From positions 744,001 to 808,000 of the forward strand of contig NZ_JACTAG010000001.1 in the NCBI RefSeq assembly GCF_014763045.1: DNA of 64,000 bases, read 5' to 3'. Source of the stretch: Sulfitobacter aestuariivivens. GTDB lineage: Bacteria > Pseudomonadota > Alphaproteobacteria > Rhodobacterales > Rhodobacteraceae. This document shows, one piece after another, positions 26,018-35,593 of this stretch. Each line of letters opens with the position of its first letter. Within the stretch, counting starts at the first letter, position 1. Below the pieces are notes generated by a model. It saw only the letters and a program-made list of their open reading frames with translations. It was not told the origin of the DNA and ran no database searches. A program made the translations under genes and the position numbers.

Positions 26018-27388
26018 TCAGGTCACAGCGTCGAGGATGCGGGCCCAGCTGCGGATGCCTTTGTGAAAGCTTTCCATGTCATATTTTTCGTTTGGAGAAT
26101 GGATGGCATCATCATCGCGGCCAAAGCCGATGAGCATGGGTTCGGTTTGCGTGATGCTTTGGAAATGGCCCGCGATGGGGATCGAACCGCCGCAGCCGAT
26201 ATAGGCCGCCGGGATGCCCCATTCCTCTGACAGGGCCTGACGGGCCTCTTCGAACATGGCGCCGGAGGTGTCGGCGCCTGAGGCCGCGGAGGCGCCGTGA
26301 CCGGAGAATTCGACCGTGCAATCGGGCGGCAGCATGTCCTGCACCATCTTGCGAAAGCTTTCGCGGATTGCCAGCGGATCCTGCGTGCCGACGAGGCGGA
26401 AACTGATCTTGGCATGGGCCTGCGCGGGCAGGACGGTCTTGAACCCGTCGCCGGTATAGCCGCCCCAGATGCCGTTCACGTCGCAGGTGGGGCGCGACCA
26501 GATCATCTCGAGCGGGGTGCGGTCGTGTTCGCCGGCGGGATGCGACAGGCCGACATCGCCCAGAAAGCGGTCGTGGTCAAAGGCGAGGCCCTGCCACTGT
26601 GCTTCAAGCGCGTCGGGGAGTTCGGGGACACCGTCATAGAACCCCGGCACGGTGATGCGCCCGGTCTCATCATGCAGGGATGCGATGATGCGGCTGAGGA
26701 CGCGGATGGGGTTGCGGGCGATGCCGCCGTACATGCCCGAATGCAGGTCGATATCGGGGGCGGTGATGGTCAGTTCCTCGCCCAGCAGACCGCGCAGCAT
26801 CGTGGTGATGCCGGGGGTCTTGGATTGGAAAAGGCCGGTGTCGCAGATCATGGCGACGTCGGCTTTCAACTCTGCCGCGTTCTCCTGCATGAAGGGAACC
26901 AGCGAGGGGGAGCCGCTTTCTTCTTCGCCTTCGAGAAAGAAGGTGATCTTGCAGGGCCAGTCGCCTTTGACCGCTTTCCAGGCGCGCAGGGCCTCGACAA
27001 AGGTCATCAGCTGGCCCTTGTCGTCTGCCGCGCCGCGCCCGCGGATGACCTTGCCCTTTGGCGTGTCCTGTATTTCAGGATCGAACGGGTCACGGTCCCA
27101 CAAGTCAAGCGGATCAACGGGTTGCACGTCATAGTGGCCGTAAAACAGCAGATGCGGATCCCCTTCGCCGACGTGGCCCACGACCATGGGATGCCCCGGT
27201 GTGGGACGCTTTTCGGCGGTGACACCCATCGTTGCGAGATCGGCGACCAGCCAGTCCGCCGCGCGGTCGCAGTCAGCCTTGAAGGCCGGATCGGTCGAGA
27301 TGGAGGGAATTTTCAACAGGTCGATCAGCCTGTCGGTGGCGGCGGGTAGGTCGGCATCAATGCGGTCGAGGACGTCGGAGAGGGACAT
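26018..27388 (-). CDS. M20-family dipeptidase
   Basis: A 456-residue metallopeptidase. The zinc-binding signature is complete: FYGHYDVQPVDP (His, Asp near 83-85), RGAADDKGQL, LEGEEESGSPSL (catalytic and bridging Glu near 151-153), the CDTGLF region and the C-terminal HSPNEKYDM (His). The middle dimerisation domain starts around 200. M20 dipeptidases cleave short peptides in the cytoplasm during amino-acid uptake. It stands alone on the minus strand. Confidence 0.9.
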   Translation of the reverse strand: MSLSDVLDRIDADLPAATDRLIDLLKIPSISTDPAFKADCDRAADWLVADLATMGVTAEKRPTPGHPMVVGHVGEGDPHLLFYGHYDVQPVDPLDLWDRDPFDPEIQDTPKGKVIRGRGAADDKGQLMTFVEALRAWKAVKGDWPCKITFFLEGEEESGSPSLVPFMQENAAELKADVAMICDTGLFQSKTPGITTMLRGLLGEELTITAPDIDLHSGMYGGIARNPIRVLSRIIASLHDETGRITVPGFYDGVPELPDALEAQWQGLAFDHDRFLGDVGLSHPAGEHDRTPLEMIWSRPTCDVNGIWGGYTGDGFKTVLPAQAHAKISFRLVGTQDPLAIRESFRKMVQDMLPPDCTVEFSGHGASAASGADTSGAMFEEARQALSEEWGIPAAYIGCGGSIPIAGHFQSITQTEPMLIGFGRDDDAIHSPNEKYDMESFHKGIRSWARILDAVT

Positions 27389-27610
27389 GGTGTGCTTTCA
27401 TATCAGGAACGGGGGCCGCCAGCGCGGAGATTGGCGGCATATTGACCGCATCGGACGGCACAAGGCAATCGGATCGTGGCGCAAAACAGGTCTCATGCTC
27501 GCAGGGATGTGATGCAGCGCGATTAGGCCGGAGCCCCGTGCAGTGGTTAAGCAGGGGAAGGGTGCGACACCGCGCCGCAGCCCTGAAAACCAATACGGGA
27601 GGGAGACCCC

Positions 27611-28201
27611 ATGAAATTTTTGATACCCGCCGCCGCCGGCACAGCGTTGGCTTTTGCTGCAATGGCAAGCACCGCCAGTGCGCAGGACTGCACCTTTGAC
27701 AAAAAGGCCGTTGATTTTGAACAGGCTGACATTGATGCGCTTTATGCCTGTGTCAAAGACAAGTTGGCTGCGGGCTATGCCAAGGAAGGCCACGAGATCG
27801 GAAGTGTCTATCGCGACTGGCAGGCGACAAGCACCGGACCGGCGGCACCGGGGCCGCACGGGGATCGGTTTCTGTTCACCTACGCCAATGACGTGGGCTA
27901 TGCGCAATACGTGAAATATGCCGATGAGGGTGGGTTTGCGATGCCTGTGGGGTCTGTCCTGGCCAAGGAAAGCTATAAGCTGTCCAAGAAGGGAAAGCCG
28001 CGCAATGGGCCGCTTTTCATCATGACCAAGGTCGACGCAGGCGAGGCAGATGAGTTTGGAAATTGGGTCTACTCAGCCGTGCAGCCCAACGGCAAGAACA
28101 TGAAGATCAAGCAAAGCTTTTGCCACGATTGCCATGCGGCCTTTGCTGATCAGGATTCGCTGGGGTATCCGGATGTCGATGTCCGGTTCAGTGGTGACTG
28201 A
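27611..28201 (+). CDS. Cytochrome P460-like exported c-haem protein
   Basis: A 196-residue protein with a Sec signal peptide ending in TASAQD (about residue 25), a cytochrome P460-type beta-sheet domain (FLFTYANDVGYAQYVKY, GPLFIMTKVDAGEADEFGNW) and a single haem-binding CHDCH motif near residue 169. Members bind a c-type haem in the periplasm; well-studied ones oxidise hydroxylamine or bind NO, but this one's activity is unknown. An AGGGAG ribosome site precedes the ATG. It lies directly upstream of hemA on the same strand, which suggests a haem-related context. Confidence 0.85.
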   Translation: MKFLIPAAAGTALAFAAMASTASAQDCTFDKKAVDFEQADIDALYACVKDKLAAGYAKEGHEIGSVYRDWQATSTGPAAPGPHGDRFLFTYANDVGYAQYVKYADEGGFAMPVGSVLAKESYKLSKKGKPRNGPLFIMTKVDAGEADEFGNWVYSAVQPNGKNMKIKQSFCHDCHAAFADQDSLGYPDVDVRFSGD

Positions 28202-28259
28202 CACCGCAGCGTAGAAAATGCCGGGGTGCTGTGGATTTCCGCGTGCGCTGAAACATCTG

Positions 28260-28273
28260 TTGATCCAGATCAA
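28260..28273 (+). promoter_or_regulatory. FNR/FnrL-type box upstream of hemA
   Basis: TTGATCCAGATCAA is a perfect TTGAT-N4-ATCAA inverted repeat, the consensus of the oxygen sensor FNR/FnrL, and lies 123 bases before the hemA start. In Rhodobacter, hemA is known to be FnrL-controlled; transfer of that knowledge to this strain is inference. Confidence 0.85.
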
Positions 28274-28396
28274 GGCTGCGACAACAAGGCCTGCGGTATT
28301 TCATTGAAGCCAAGCGAGGCATTCTATAATTGTTCCAGGGAACTTGGGATCCGGGCCGCCGCGCGACCGGATCTTTCTGCCAGACGGAGAGGCGCG

Positions 28397-29620
28397 ATGA
28401 ACTATATCGACCAGCTGGATCGCGCGATTGCGCGTCTGCATGACGAGGGCCGTTACCGCACCTTCATCGACATCGAACGCCGCAAGGGTCAGTTTCCGCA
28501 CGCGGTCTGGACCCGGCCCGATGGCACCGAGCAGGAGATCACGGTCTGGTGCGGCAACGATTATCTCGGCATGGGTCAGCATCCGGTTGTGTTGGAGGCG
28601 ATGCAAGAAGCGCTGACAGCGACCGGTGCGGGGTCTGGCGGCACACGCAACATTTCCGGCACGACGGTGTATCACAAGCGGCTGGAGCGCGAGCTGGCCG
28701 ATCTGCACGGCAAGGAAGCGGCGCTGCTGTTTACCTCGGCCTACATCGCCAATGACGCAACACTGTCGACGCTGCCGAAGCTTTTTCCCGGTTTGATCAT
28801 CTATTCCGATGCGCTGAACCATGCCTCGATGATCGAGGGCGTGCGGCGCAATGGCGGTGCCAAGCGGATTTTCCGCCACAATGACGTCGCGCACCTGCGC
28901 GAATTGCTGGAAGCGGACGATCCTGCGGCGCCCAAGTTGATTGCATTTGAATCGATTTATTCGATGGATGGTGACTTTGGGCCGATCGAGGCGATCTGTG
29001 ATCTGGCGGATGAATTCAATGCGCTGACCTATATCGACGAGGTGCACGCGGTGGGCATGTACGGCCCGCGCGGGGCCGGGGTCGCCGAGCGGGATCGCCT
29101 GATGCACCGGCTGGACATCATCAACGGGACGCTGGCCAAGGCGTACGGCGTCATGGGCGGCTATATCGCGGCGTCGGACAAGATGTGCGATGCGATCCGG
29201 TCCTATGCGCCCGGATTCATCTTTACCACGTCGTTGCCGCCAGCGGTCGCGGCGGGCGCTGCAGCCAGTGTGGCATACCTCAAACGCGCACCGGAGTTGC
29301 GCCAGAAGCACCAAGAACAGGCCCGCGCGCTGAAGCTGCGCCTCAAGGGACTGGGCCTGCCGATCATCGATCACGGCAGCCATATCGTGCCGGTGATGGT
29401 CGGCAATCCGGTGCATACCAAGATGCTGAGCGACATGTTGTTGGAAGAGCACGGCATCTATGCCCAGCCCATCAATTTCCCGACAGTGCCCCGTGGTACA
29501 GAACGTCTGCGGTTCACCCCCTCCCCGGTACACGGCCCGGATGAAATGGATGCTTTGGTGCGTGCGATGGACAATCTTTGGTCGCACTGTGCGCTGAATC
29601 GTGCCGAAGCGGCGGGCTGA
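28397..29620 (+). CDS. hemA: 5-aminolevulinate synthase
   Basis: A 407-residue PLP enzyme that condenses glycine with succinyl-CoA to 5-aminolevulinate, the first step of haem and tetrapyrrole synthesis in alphaproteobacteria. Visible are the N-terminal [13 protein letters not shown], the glycine-rich [13 protein letters not shown], the [15 protein letters not shown] block with the PLP-binding Asp, and the Schiff-base lysine in [14 protein letters not shown] (near 248). The ATG at 28397 follows GGAGAGG; an earlier ATG in frame at 28226 is not supported. A perfect FnrL box lies upstream, so oxygen control is likely. Confidence 0.97.
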   Translation: MNYIDQLDRAIARLHDEGRYRTFIDIERRKGQFPHAVWTRPDGTEQEITVWCGNDYLGMGQHPVVLEAMQEALTATGAGSGGTRNISGTTVYHKRLERELADLHGKEAALLFTSAYIANDATLSTLPKLFPGLIIYSDALNHASMIEGVRRNGGAKRIFRHNDVAHLRELLEADDPAAPKLIAFESIYSMDGDFGPIEAICDLADEFNALTYIDEVHAVGMYGPRGAGVAERDRLMHRLDIINGTLAKAYGVMGGYIAASDKMCDAIRSYAPGFIFTTSLPPAVAAGAAASVAYLKRAPELRQKHQEQARALKLRLKGLGLPIIDHGSHIVPVMVGNPVHTKMLSDMLLEEHGIYAQPINFPTVPRGTERLRFTPSPVHGPDEMDALVRAMDNLWSHCALNRAEAAG

Positions 29621-29741
29621 TTACCCGCTATTCGTGTTTTACGTTGCCTTATGCTAGACTTAGGGAAACAAAAGGCTACATCCGAATCGCGTAGACGAAA
29701 TTGGATGAAGGCAGCGGGCAGCAAGAACACGGGGCATTGGC

Positions 29742-31001
29742 ATGATCGGGCGTTGGTCCTCCAAGAGCGCAGACACGGAAGTGGTAGCGGAAGAGCCGAA
29801 GGGCTTTGACGCTTTTGAACTGCGTTTGGGCGATGTCATGCGGGGCGAACGGGCCACGCTGGGCAAGTCGTTGTTGGATGTTCAGCGCGAGCTGCGGATC
29901 AAGGCCTCGTACATTGCCGCCATCGAAAATGCCAATCCGGATGCGTTTGACACCCCCGGTTTTATCGCAGGCTACGTGCGGTCCTATGCGCGCTATCTGG
30001 GAATGGATCCTGACAAGGCGTTTGCCGCTTTTTGCACCGAATCCGGGTTTGAGGTTGCGCACGGCATGTCTGCCAACGCGTCTGTCATCAAGAAGCCGAG
30101 CTTTGAGGATCGCGCGAAGACACGCAGCCAAGACGCTGATTTCTTTGCCAAACCAATGCTGCCGTTCACGCCCCAGGGCGATAGCCTGATCAGCCGGATT
30201 GAGCCGGCAGCGGTCGGATCGATGATGGTTTTGGTCGGGTTGATCGGGGCCATCGGGTTTGGCGGCTGGACGGTGCTGCAGGAAGTGCAGCGCGTACAGG
30301 TCGCACCGGTCGATGAAACGCCTGTGGTGCTGTCGGATCTAGATCCGCTGGATGGGGCGCTTGCCTCGGCCCCGGAGGCGACTTCAGATTCAGCGGCACC
30401 GCGCCTTGTGGCAGATGCGCCGCGCGCGGATGCGCTGGACCGTCTTTACCGTCCGCAGGCGCTGGATGTGCCGCGTCTGACGCCGCGGGATGCACCGATC
30501 GCATCGATTGACCCGCGGTCGATCGGGAATTTCCAGTCGCCGGAGCCGGGTGGTTTGCGCGGTGCCGAGGTTCAGACCGCGTTGCTGGGTGCCGATTTGC
30601 CGGCGCCGGACACCGCGGCCTCTGTTCCGCAGGTCGTCGAAGGGGTGCCGGACACGCTGCGGATGGTGGCGGTTGAACCATCCTGGGTGCAGGTCAAGGC
30701 GGCGGATGGGTCCGTAATTTTTGAAACAACGATGAGCACCGGCGACACGTGGGACATTCCTGCGACCGAAGAACCACCGATGCTGCGGACCGGCCAGTCG
30801 GGGGCGATCTATTTCGCGATGGACAATGCCTATTATGGTCCGGTGGGGCCGCGCGGGGCTGTGACGTCGAACGTGCCGCTGAACCGTGAGGCGCTTGCAG
30901 AGTTGTACGACCCGGCCGTAGTGGAAGAAAACACACGGCTGGCGACATTGGTCTCTGAGCTTCAGAATGCCGCAGACACTGACGAAGGCGCGGACGACTA
31001 G
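29742..31001 (+). CDS. RodZ-like helix-turn-helix membrane protein
   Basis: A 419-residue protein with the RodZ layout: an N-terminal Cro-type helix-turn-helix (LLDVQRELRIKASYIAAIE near 40-60, then GFIAGYVRSYARYLGMDP), one membrane helix around 160-185 (VGSMMVLVGLIGAIGFGGW), a Pro/Ala/Asp-rich linker and a C-terminal DUF4115 domain (SWVQVKAADGSVIFETTM to AIYFAMDNAYYGP). RodZ links MreB to the membrane in cell-shape control. The gene precedes ispG, as in many bacteria. In this family the HTH is thought to bind MreB rather than DNA. Confidence 0.85.
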   Translation: MIGRWSSKSADTEVVAEEPKGFDAFELRLGDVMRGERATLGKSLLDVQRELRIKASYIAAIENANPDAFDTPGFIAGYVRSYARYLGMDPDKAFAAFCTESGFEVAHGMSANASVIKKPSFEDRAKTRSQDADFFAKPMLPFTPQGDSLISRIEPAAVGSMMVLVGLIGAIGFGGWTVLQEVQRVQVAPVDETPVVLSDLDPLDGALASAPEATSDSAAPRLVADAPRADALDRLYRPQALDVPRLTPRDAPIASIDPRSIGNFQSPEPGGLRGAEVQTALLGADLPAPDTAASVPQVVEGVPDTLRMVAVEPSWVQVKAADGSVIFETTMSTGDTWDIPATEEPPMLRTGQSGAIYFAMDNAYYGPVGPRGAVTSNVPLNREALAELYDPAVVEENTRLATLVSELQNAADTDEGADD

Positions 31002-31065
31002 TTGCGCGCAGCCCGCGTGGTGCTTAGGTTGAGCGCACCCGCGTATCCTGCCAAAGGCTTCCCTC

Positions 31066-32193
31066 ATGTCGCTCAATCACATCCGCCCCTGGCGTAATAT
31101 CTATCGGCGCAAGTCGCGGCAGATCATGGTGGGGTCGGTGCCTGTCGGGGGCGATGCGCCCATTACCGTGCAGACCATGACCAATACGCTGACCACGGAT
31201 GTGGCGGCCACCATTGCACAGGTCAATGCAGCGGCTGACGCGGGCGCGGATATCGTGCGGATTTCCGTTCCGGACGAGGCGTCATCAAAGGCGCTGCGCC
31301 AGATCGTGCCAGAGGTCAGCGTGCCAATCGTGGCGGATATTCATTTTCACTATAAGCGCGGGATCGAGGCGGCAGAGGCGGGCGCGGCCTGTTTGCGGAT
31401 CAATCCGGGCAATATCGGGGATGAGACGCGGGTGCGCGAAGTGATCAAGGCCGCGCGGGATCATAATTGTTCGATCCGGATCGGGGTGAATGCCGGATCG
31501 TTGGAAAAACACCTGTTGGAAAAGTATGGCGAACCTTGCCCCGATGCGATGGTTGAAAGCGGGCTGGATCACATCAAGATACTGCAGGACAACGACTTTC
31601 ACGAGTTCAAGATCAGCTGCAAGGCGTCGGATGTCTTTATGGCGGCGGCCGCCTATCAGCAATTGGCCGAGGCCACGGATGCGCCGATTCACCTTGGCAT
31701 TACCGAGGCGGGCGGGCTGGTCAGCGGCACGATCAAATCCGCCATCGGGCTTGGCAATCTGCTGTGGATGGGGATCGGTGATACGATCCGCGTGTCGCTG
31801 TCGGCAGATCCTGTGGAAGAGGTAAAGGTTGGCTATGAGATTCTAAAGTCGCTTGGATTGCGGCACCGTGGGGTGAACATCATCTCGTGCCCGTCCTGCG
31901 CGCGGCAGGGATTTGACGTGATCAAGACGGTCGAGGCGCTGGAAAAGCGGTTGGAGCATATCAAGACGCCCATGAGCCTGAGCATCATTGGCTGTGTGGT
32001 CAACGGGCCGGGTGAGGCGCTGATGACGGATGTAGGCTTTACCGGCGGTGGCGCGGGGTCGGGAATGGTCTATCTGGCGGGCAAGCAAAGCCACAAGCAA
32101 AGCAATGACGACATGATCGAACATATCGTTGAGCAGGTGGAAAAGAAAGCCGCAGAGATTGATGCGGAAACCGTGAAAGAGGCGGCAGAATAA
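31066..32193 (+). CDS. ispG: (E)-4-hydroxy-3-methylbut-2-enyl-diphosphate synthase
   Basis: A 375-residue GcpE/IspG enzyme of the MEP isoprenoid pathway. The N-terminal TIM-barrel shows [20 protein letters not shown] and ADIHFHYK; the C-terminal [4Fe-4S] domain has the cysteines in [11 protein letters not shown] and [10 protein letters not shown] with the conserved Glu. The length is that of the two-domain bacterial type. It follows the RodZ-like gene by 64 bases on the same strand, a common arrangement. The stop is followed by a short gap to the convergent DsbA-like gene. Confidence 0.96.
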   Translation: MSLNHIRPWRNIYRRKSRQIMVGSVPVGGDAPITVQTMTNTLTTDVAATIAQVNAAADAGADIVRISVPDEASSKALRQIVPEVSVPIVADIHFHYKRGIEAAEAGAACLRINPGNIGDETRVREVIKAARDHNCSIRIGVNAGSLEKHLLEKYGEPCPDAMVESGLDHIKILQDNDFHEFKISCKASDVFMAAAAYQQLAEATDAPIHLGITEAGGLVSGTIKSAIGLGNLLWMGIGDTIRVSLSADPVEEVKVGYEILKSLGLRHRGVNIISCPSCARQGFDVIKTVEALEKRLEHIKTPMSLSIIGCVVNGPGEALMTDVGFTGGGAGSGMVYLAGKQSHKQSNDDMIEHIVEQVEKKAAEIDAETVKEAAE

Positions 32194-32238
32194 GAACTTA
32201 GCCGGCGTCCCTCGTGCAATAGCTGAAGGTGTTCGGCC

Positions 32239-32982
32239 TTAGCTGCGCTTGTTGTCGACCAAGGCCAGCATCGCATCAAGCGGCAGATACCCCCGCAGCA
32301 GTTCATCCTGCATCACGAAGGTCGGGGTGCCGGTGATCTGCATTTTCTGGGCCAGGGCGCGCGTCTTGTTGATTTCTTCTGTCACTTCGGGTGCATCCAT
32401 ACGCGCCTCGATCGCGTCGGCGTCCAGACCGAATGTTTCGGCCACACGGCGCAGTGCGGGCACGGTGAAATCGCCCGGAAAGGTCATCAGCGCGTCATTC
32501 ATGTCCTTGTAGGCGTCATCGCCGGCCACCTGTTTGGTTGCCACGGCCCAGCGCGACGCCAGGACGGATTGTTCGCCGAGGATCGGGAATTCCTTGACGA
32601 TCAGTTTGATATTGCCATCGGTTTCCAGCAGTTGCGCCACCTCATCGTGGGCCCGGCGACAATAGCCGCAGCGATAATCAAGAAATTCAACCAGCACGAT
32701 GTCGCCATCGGGGTTGCCGCCAACCCAGGAATAGCCGTCGTTGAAGAGTTCGTCGGTATTGTCCGCGACAAGATCGAGGTCAGCGCGTGCCTTGGCTTCG
32801 GCTTCGCGGGTCTGCAGGACCTGCACGGCGTCCATTATGACCTGGGGGTTGTCCATGAGGTAGGCGCGCACTTCGGCGCGGAACAATTCGCGTTCGGCTT
32901 CGGTCATGGCGCCAAGGTCCAGCGCGACGGCGGGCAGCGCGATGGCGGAGGCCAGAACGGGGGCAATCAGGCGGTGCAACAT
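32239..32982 (-). CDS. DsbA-family thiol:disulfide oxidoreductase
   Basis: A 247-residue exported protein. An N-terminal signal peptide ends near residue 20 (VLASAIALPAVALDL); a helical segment with TEAERELFRAEVRAYLMDN follows, and then a thioredoxin fold with the active-site CGYC (DYRCGYCRRAHDEV) and the cis-Pro region GTPTFVMQD. Such proteins make or shuffle disulfide bonds in the periplasm; the extra N-terminal region is typical of the DsbA-like 'Com1/ScsC' branch. It is convergent with ispG. Confidence 0.88.
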   Translation of the reverse strand: MLHRLIAPVLASAIALPAVALDLGAMTEAERELFRAEVRAYLMDNPQVIMDAVQVLQTREAEAKARADLDLVADNTDELFNDGYSWVGGNPDGDIVLVEFLDYRCGYCRRAHDEVAQLLETDGNIKLIVKEFPILGEQSVLASRWAVATKQVAGDDAYKDMNDALMTFPGDFTVPALRRVAETFGLDADAIEARMDAPEVTEEINKTRALAQKMQITGTPTFVMQDELLRGYLPLDAMLALVDNKRS

Positions 32983-33068
32983 ATGTCAGAGCCTTTTGTC
33001 AGGGGTGCCGGGGTTGACGGCGTGCGTTTGGCACGGTGAAAGCATGAACCAAGCCTAGGAGCAAGCCC

Positions 33069-34211
33069 ATGCGCATATCAACCCGATCTGCTGTTGATCC
33101 CTTTATTGTGATGGATGTAATGCAAGCCGCCACGGATGCCGAAGCGGCGGGGCGGCATATCATCCACATGGAGGTGGGCCAGCCCGGTACAGGGGCACCG
33201 AGGGAGGCCACGCAGGCCTTGGCCCGCGCGATGGAGGAGGGGGCGCTGGGGTACACGGTCGCCTTGGGGCTGCGGGCGTTGCGCGAACGGATCGCGCGGA
33301 TGTATGGCGATTGGTACAACGTCGATCTGGATCCGGCGCGCGTGGTGATTACGCCGGGATCGTCGGGCGGGTTCATTCTGGCGTTTACCGCTTTGTTCGA
33401 CACGGGTGATCGCGTCGGGATCGGCGCGCCGGGGTATCCGAGCTATCGGCAGATCCTCAGGGCGCTGGATCTGGTGCCGGTTGATCTGCCCACGGCTGCG
33501 CAGAACCGCTATCAGCCGGTGCCGGGTGATTTTGACGGGCAGGATCTGACGGGGTTGCTGGTGGCTTCGCCCGCCAATCCGACAGGCACAATGCTGGACC
33601 GTGAGGCGATGCGCGGGCTGGTGGATCGCTGTGCTGCGCGCAGTATGTCGTTCATTTCAGACGAAATTTACCACGGCATCGAGTATGACAAGAAAGCTGT
33701 CACCGCGCTGGAAGTGACGGATGAGTGCTATGTGATCAATTCGTTTTCCAAGTATTTTTCCATGACCGGATGGCGCGTTGGCTGGATGGTGGTGCCGGAA
33801 AATCACGTGCGGGTGGTGGAACGGATTGCCCAGAACATATTCATTTGTGCCCCCCATGCAAGTCAGGTTGCGGCGCTTGCAGCGCTGGAGTGCGACGGGG
33901 AATTGCAGGCCAATATGGATGTTTACCGCGCCAACCGCGCGCTGATGCTGACGGGGCTGGCAGAGGCGGGCTTTACCGATATCGCGCCGCCTGACGGGGC
34001 GTTTTACGTCTATGCGGATGTATCGGCCTTCACCGATGACAGCCGCGCCTTTGCGGCGGAGATACTCGAGCGGGCCGGGGTTGCGGTGACGCCCGGGCTG
34101 GATTTCGATCCGGCGCGGGGTCATGCCACGTTGCGGTTTTCCTACGCGCGCAGCACGGCGGATATCGAAGAGGGGCTGGGGCGGCTCAAAACCTTTATGG
34201 CGGCGCGCTGA
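33069..34211 (+). CDS. Class I/II PLP-dependent aminotransferase
   Basis: A 380-residue fold-type I aminotransferase. Visible motifs are GSSGGFILAF near 97, SPANPTGTML with the Asn that contacts PLP, ISDEIYHGIEY with the PLP Asp/Tyr, and the Schiff-base lysine in SFSKYFSMTGWRVGW (near 230). The C-terminal FSYARS holds the substrate-carboxylate Arg. It resembles aspartate/alanine-type aminotransferases but the substrate is not identified. AGGAG precedes the ATG. It is followed on the same strand by a cell-wall amidase gene. Confidence 0.88.
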   Translation: MRISTRSAVDPFIVMDVMQAATDAEAAGRHIIHMEVGQPGTGAPREATQALARAMEEGALGYTVALGLRALRERIARMYGDWYNVDLDPARVVITPGSSGGFILAFTALFDTGDRVGIGAPGYPSYRQILRALDLVPVDLPTAAQNRYQPVPGDFDGQDLTGLLVASPANPTGTMLDREAMRGLVDRCAARSMSFISDEIYHGIEYDKKAVTALEVTDECYVINSFSKYFSMTGWRVGWMVVPENHVRVVERIAQNIFICAPHASQVAALAALECDGELQANMDVYRANRALMLTGLAEAGFTDIAPPDGAFYVYADVSAFTDDSRAFAAEILERAGVAVTPGLDFDPARGHATLRFSYARSTADIEEGLGRLKTFMAAR

Positions 34212-34276
34212 GGCGCTGGCGTGGCGGGGTCATTGATGCTAATTTGCCCGCAACGACACACCGAATGGTGGGGCAT

Positions 34277-35488
34277 ATGCGGGCGATCCTGAACACATTT
34301 CTGGCTTTTATGCTGTGTGCCGGCGGCGCGTTGGCGCAGGAGCTGACGGCATTGGCGCGGGTTGAACCGGAGCGCAGCCTGATTGAGGACGGCTGGTTCG
34401 GCAAGACTGAGCTGCGCATCGGGCTGAGTCAGGGCGTGCCGTTTCGGGTGTTCTTGTTGGATAATCCGGCGCGCGTTGTGGTTGATTTTCGCGAGGCAGA
34501 CTGGTCCGGCGTTGCCTCATCGGAGATTTTGACCGAGCCGGGGCGCATCACGGGCCTGCGATTTGGCGCATTCCAGCCTGGCTGGTCGCGGCTGGTTGCC
34601 GATCTGGGCGAGCCGATGGTGCCAAAGGAAATCGGGATGCCGGTGGATGATGCCAGCGGGGCCGCGGTGCTGGAGATCTGGCTTGAAACGGCGACGCCAG
34701 AGGCCTTTGCACAAGCCGCCGGCGCGCCGGTTGATCCGGCCTGGACGGTCGCGTTGGTCGAAAAACCCAAGGGGCCTGAGGCCAAGGATGGGTTTCTGGT
34801 CATGCTGGATCCGGGGCATGGCGGCATTGATCCCGGTGCTGAGCGGGACGGGGTCTCTGAAAAAGAGCTGATGCTGAATTTTGCCCGTGCCCTGGCCGAT
34901 ACCTTGCGCCGGTCAGGGGTCGCGACGGAATTGACGCGGGACGCGGATATATTTGTCGCGCTCGAGACCCGGGTGGCCATGGCGCATCAGGCGCGCGCGG
35001 ATCTGTTCATTTCGCTGCACGCCGATAGCCTGAGCCAGGGCGGGGCCAAGGGAGCGACGGTCTATACCCTTTCGGACGAGGCCAGCGATGCGGCGTCCGC
35101 GCATCTGGCGGCGCGGCATAACCGGGCCGATATCATTGCGGGGGCGGATTTGACCGGATCAGATGATCAGGTCGCCTCTGTCCTGCTGGATCTGGCGCGG
35201 CAGGAAACCGAGCCGCGCTCGGACGCGCTGGCCCAATCGCTGATCGCGTCGATGACCGAAGCGGGCGGGCCGATGAACCGCCGACCTGCGCGCGAGGCGG
35301 GGTTTTCCGTGTTGAAATCGGCGGATATTCCGTCGGTTCTTGTCGAGGTCGGCTTTCTGAGTTCGGCGCGCGATCTGGCAAACCTGCGCGATCCGGTGTG
35401 GCGCGCGGTCATGGTTGAGGCGCTGGCCGACGGGATCCGTGCGTGGCGCGATCAGGATGAGGCCCTCAAGCCCTTGATCCGCAAATAA
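34277..35488 (+). CDS. N-acetylmuramoyl-L-alanine amidase (AmiC type)
   Basis: A 403-residue periplasmic zinc amidase that cleaves the peptide stem from peptidoglycan. The start at 34277 gives a signal peptide ending AGGALAQ; then an AMIN domain (about 30-130) and the Amidase_3 domain from about 165, with the zinc ligands in MLDPGHGGIDPGAERDG, EKELMLNF, FISLHADS and the catalytic Glu in VLVEVGFLSS. AmiC-type enzymes split daughter cells during division. It stands just before a PBP1A gene in the same direction, a functional wall-metabolism pair. Confidence 0.92.
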   Translation: MRAILNTFLAFMLCAGGALAQELTALARVEPERSLIEDGWFGKTELRIGLSQGVPFRVFLLDNPARVVVDFREADWSGVASSEILTEPGRITGLRFGAFQPGWSRLVADLGEPMVPKEIGMPVDDASGAAVLEIWLETATPEAFAQAAGAPVDPAWTVALVEKPKGPEAKDGFLVMLDPGHGGIDPGAERDGVSEKELMLNFARALADTLRRSGVATELTRDADIFVALETRVAMAHQARADLFISLHADSLSQGGAKGATVYTLSDEASDAASAHLAARHNRADIIAGADLTGSDDQVASVLLDLARQETEPRSDALAQSLIASMTEAGGPMNRRPAREAGFSVLKSADIPSVLVEVGFLSSARDLANLRDPVWRAVMVEALADGIRAWRDQDEALKPLIRK

Positions 35489-35593
35489 TTCTGGTGGGCG
35501 GGTTTCCGCCCTGACGGTCAAATCCGGGCTTTTGACCATCTTAACCTGCCAGTGTATATCTGACAGGCACAACACGAGATTTGGTGGCCCGCA

